This document shows positions 42,720 through 44,584 of a stretch of 44,584 nucleotides of DNA, piece after piece. The stretch is from Candidatus Rokuibacteriota bacterium (GTDB taxonomy: Bacteria > Methylomirabilota > Methylomirabilia > Rokubacteriales > CSP1-6): assembly GCA_003221515.1 (NCBI GenBank), contig QHSI01000018.1:1-44584 (forward strand), given 5' to 3'. Both the position numbers and the translations under genes were made by a program. The notes beneath the pieces are model-generated. The model had not been told where the DNA came from and searched no databases. It saw only the letters and a list, made by a program, of their open reading frames with translations. Each line of letters begins with the position of its first letter. Within the stretch, counting starts at the first letter, position 1.

Positions 42720-43583
42720 CTAACGCAGGTAGGCGCCTTGCCAGCGCTTGTAGTCGTTCTGCTTCAATGCAACGGCCAGCAGCTCCTCGGACGCGACGCA
42801 GTCCTTGAGCCCGGCGGGCGCGCCGCCCTCGCGCAGGTACTTGAGCGTGTCGTACACCGCCTTGGCCGCGGCGTAGAAGGGGTGATGGCCCTGGAGCGCG
42901 ATGCGCACGCCGTTGGCCGCGAGGAACGCGCGGTCGGCCAGCGCCGGCGGCGCGCCGCCGACGATCAACGGCAAGCGCGCGGCCCGATGCATCGCCTCGA
43001 CCTCCTCGCGCTTGCTGGCTCCGGCAAGGAAGATCGCGTCGACGCCGGTCTCCTGGTAGGCGCGCACGCGCTTCTCGGCCTCGGCGATGCCGCCGTCGCG
43101 CAAGGCTTGGGTCCGGCCGATGACGACCAGCGACGGATCTTGCCGCGCCGCCACCGCGGCGCGCAGCTTGCCCAGCATCTCCTCGAGCGACACCAGGCCT
43201 TCGCCCTGCTTCCCGAACGGCGCGGGCAGCACCGTGTCCTCGATCGTCAGCCCGGCCACGCCCGCCGACTCGAGCTCCTCCACGGTGCGCATGACGTTCA
43301 GCGCGTTGCCGTAGCCGTGGTCGGCGTCGACCATCAGCGGCACGTCGCTGCCGCGCGTGATGCGCCGGATCTGCGCGGCGAATTCCGTCAGCGTGAGCAC
43401 CACGAGATCGGGCGCCCCCAGGACGGTTCCGGAGGCGATCGATCCCGCGAACATCAAGACCTCGAAGCCGAGGGATTCGGCCATGCGGGCCGACATCGCG
43501 TCGAACACCGACGCGGGGTGAACGCAGACATTGCCTTCGAGCACGCGGCGATACTGTTTCCTCCGTTCGGAGAGCAGCGTCAT
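42720..43583 (-). CDS. Oxaloacetate decarboxylase / PEP mutase-isocitrate lyase family enzyme
   Basis: A 287-residue TIM-barrel enzyme of the isocitrate lyase/PEP mutase superfamily. The metal and substrate region shows VDADHGYGNALNVMRTVEEL, IEDTVLP and VIGRTQALR. The segment SGTVLGAPDLVVLTLTEF and the length match the Pseudomonas oxaloacetate decarboxylase-type branch better than methylisocitrate lyase. It would decarboxylate or cleave a small 2-ketoacid. Its ATG overlaps the CMD gene's stop (ATGA at 43580-43583), so translation is coupled. Confidence 0.87.
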   Translation of the reverse strand: MTLLSERRKQYRRVLEGNVCVHPASVFDAMSARMAESLGFEVLMFAGSIASGTVLGAPDLVVLTLTEFAAQIRRITRGSDVPLMVDADHGYGNALNVMRTVEELESAGVAGLTIEDTVLPAPFGKQGEGLVSLEEMLGKLRAAVAARQDPSLVVIGRTQALRDGGIAEAEKRVRAYQETGVDAIFLAGASKREEVEAMHRAARLPLIVGGAPPALADRAFLAANGVRIALQGHHPFYAAAKAVYDTLKYLREGGAPAGLKDCVASEELLAVALKQNDYKRWQGAYLR

Positions 43584-44584
43584 GGGTCGAGCCTCTCGGC
43601 GTCGGGTGCCGGAGCCACCTCGAACGCGTTCAGGATGGCGGAGACGATCCCGTAGTGGCCGGTGAGACAGGTGAGCTCCACGAGCCCCGTGACTCCGTGC
43701 TGCGCTCGCATCCGGTCGAACACGGGCTGCGCGACCTGGTTGGTCCGCGCGAGCTGCCGGACGTAGTCGATCACGTCACGCTCGGCGGCCGGCAGGCTCG
43801 TCAGATCCGCGCGGTCGCGCACCGCGATGACGGCGGCGTCGCTCACTTGCGCCTTGCGGGCCGCGGGCGCGTGCGCCGCCCACACGTAGGGGCAGTCCTT
43901 CTCGCGCGCCGTGGCGATGATGGTCAGCTCCTTCGACTCGAGCTTCACCTGGGACTTGAAGCGCAGATACGTGCTCACATCGAGGTGGCGCCGGCAGTAG
44001 GGCGGGCTGTGCAGGAGCATGCCGAAGGGCCCGCGCACGCTGCCGCGGCCCTCGGTGACCGCGTCGAAGATCTCCCGATGCGGCTCTGGGACCTGATCGC
44101 GCCGAGAAATCTGCGTGACGCGTGGCGCCGGAAGCGGGGGCCGCGCCTTGCCCGATGCCGCCCGTGGCGCGGCGGGCAGCACCTCGGCCGGAGCGTTGGG
44201 CGTGACCTCGAAGGCGTTCAAGATGCCCGCGAGCGCCTGGTAGCGACCGATCCAGCTCGTCAGCTCCACCAGCCACGCCGGGTTGTGCGCTTTCAGGAGC
44301 TCATCGAACACATCGCTCTCGACGCGATTGTTCTGTAGCAGCTGTCGCACATAGAGGATCACGGCTCGCTCGGCGCTCGGCAGCCCGTCGACCGAGCGGC
44401 GATCGCGGACCGCGTCGATGGTCGTCGCGCCCACGCCGGCTTTGCGGGCCAGCGGGACGTGGGCGTTCCAGATGTAGCCGCAGTCCTTCTCGCGAGCCGT
44501 GGCGCACACGGCCAGCTCGGCCTGCGGCGCCTCGACGAGGCTCTCCCGGTGGAGGTACTCGCTCACCTCGTTCCAGGGGCGGGC
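43580..44584 (-). CDS. Tandem carboxymuconolactone decarboxylase (CMD) protein, 5' end outside window
   Basis: At least 334 residues with two similar CMD domains, about 1-125 and 180-325 of the visible part. Each has AREKDC-x3-W-x2-H (EKDCGYIWNAH and EKDCPYVWAAH) and ends in a GxYxxxxxILNAFEV segment. The Cys and His are the expected active-site or redox residues of the CMD/AhpD fold. Two domains in one chain imitate a dimer. The frame stays open to 44584 (RPWNEVSEYL), so the GTG at 44566 is probably not the true start. It heads a coupled operon with the PEP mutase-like and SMP-30 genes, suggesting a catabolic role. Confidence 0.88.
   Translation of the reverse strand, partial: ARPWNEVSEYLHRESLVEAPQAELAVCATAREKDCGYIWNAHVPLARKAGVGATTIDAVRDRRSVDGLPSAERAVILYVRQLLQNNRVESDVFDELLKAHNPAWLVELTSWIGRYQALAGILNAFEVTPNAPAEVLPAAPRAASGKARPPLPAPRVTQISRRDQVPEPHREIFDAVTEGRGSVRGPFGMLLHSPPYCRRHLDVSTYLRFKSQVKLESKELTIIATAREKDCPYVWAAHAPAARKAQVSDAAVIAVRDRADLTSLPAAERDVIDYVRQLARTNQVAQPVFDRMRAQHGVTGLVELTCLTGHYGIVSAILNAFEVAPAPDAERLDP

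Noticed and set aside
41841-43655. 604-residue plus-strand open frame opposite the SMP-30 and PEP mutase-like genes
   Set aside because: Spans two real minus-strand genes and their gap, and has no recognisable domain.

Overview
The window is a GC-rich chromosomal segment of a free-living, probably aerobic, Gram-negative-type bacterium. It is densely packed, uses many GTG and some TTG starts, has AGGAGG-type ribosome binding sites, and encodes many Tat/Sec-exported periplasmic redox enzymes. The mix of PQQ dehydrogenases, SoxCD, class III CoA-transferases, SMP-30 and orphan ABC importers resembles soil lineages such as Methylomirabilota/Rokubacteria or some Proteobacteria. That placement is inference; no rRNA, tRNA or other taxonomic marker gene was seen. 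No CRISPR array, insertion sequence, transposase or phage gene was found.

Layout. (1) 1-1694: end of an alpha/beta hydrolase, a small membrane protein and a 2-keto-4-pentenoate hydratase-family enzyme, closed by a strong hairpin. (2) 1750-16817: a periplasmic oxidation island. It holds three PQQ-dependent alcohol dehydrogenase-like proteins, one frameshifted and one fused to a C-terminal cupredoxin, all with the Asp-x-Asp pattern of lanthanide-type (XoxF-like) enzymes. With them are a Rieske protein, an exported alpha/beta hydrolase, a SoxC/SoxD-like sulfite dehydrogenase pair, a thioredoxin-like protein, a PQQ-associated YVTN propeller, a DoxX-like membrane protein, a MoxJ/XoxJ-like binding protein fused to cytochrome c, and a sorbosone-dehydrogenase-like propeller. 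(3) 17476-20614: a sugar-type ABC importer (two permeases and a binding protein) without an ATPase. (4) 20979-25229: a tandem-fused class III CoA-transferase and a convergent thiolase-fold/DUF35 pair. (5) 25514-31485: a DksA/TraR zinc-finger protein, an OYE/FadH-like oxidoreductase, a hybrid histidine kinase, an SdpI-like membrane protein and a coiled-coil protein. (6) 31611-35209: a peptide-type ABC importer, again without ATPases, whose binding-protein gene is flanked by two near-identical 39-base repeats. (7) 35457-38711: a decayed or mis-assembled stretch with three genes that keep both ends but lack their middles, around an intact sensor kinase. (8) 38708-40381: a trypsin-like lipoprotein, a DUF1344 protein and a lone receiver. 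(9) 40483-44584: small-molecule catabolism, namely a xylose-isomerase-like TIM barrel plus VOC protein with a clear terminator, and a facing operon of tandem carboxymuconolactone decarboxylase, oxaloacetate decarboxylase/PEP mutase-like enzyme and SMP-30 lactonase.

How it may work together. The island looks like a set of periplasmic dehydrogenases feeding electrons into dedicated carriers: a fused cupredoxin, a fused cytochrome c, a SoxD-type cytochrome and a Rieske protein. Alcohol oxidation beside sulfite oxidation would suit a substrate that yields both an alcohol/aldehyde and sulfite, such as a small organosulfur compound, but no enzyme for such a cleavage is visible. No pqq biosynthesis gene is in the window, so the cofactor must come from elsewhere in the genome or from outside.
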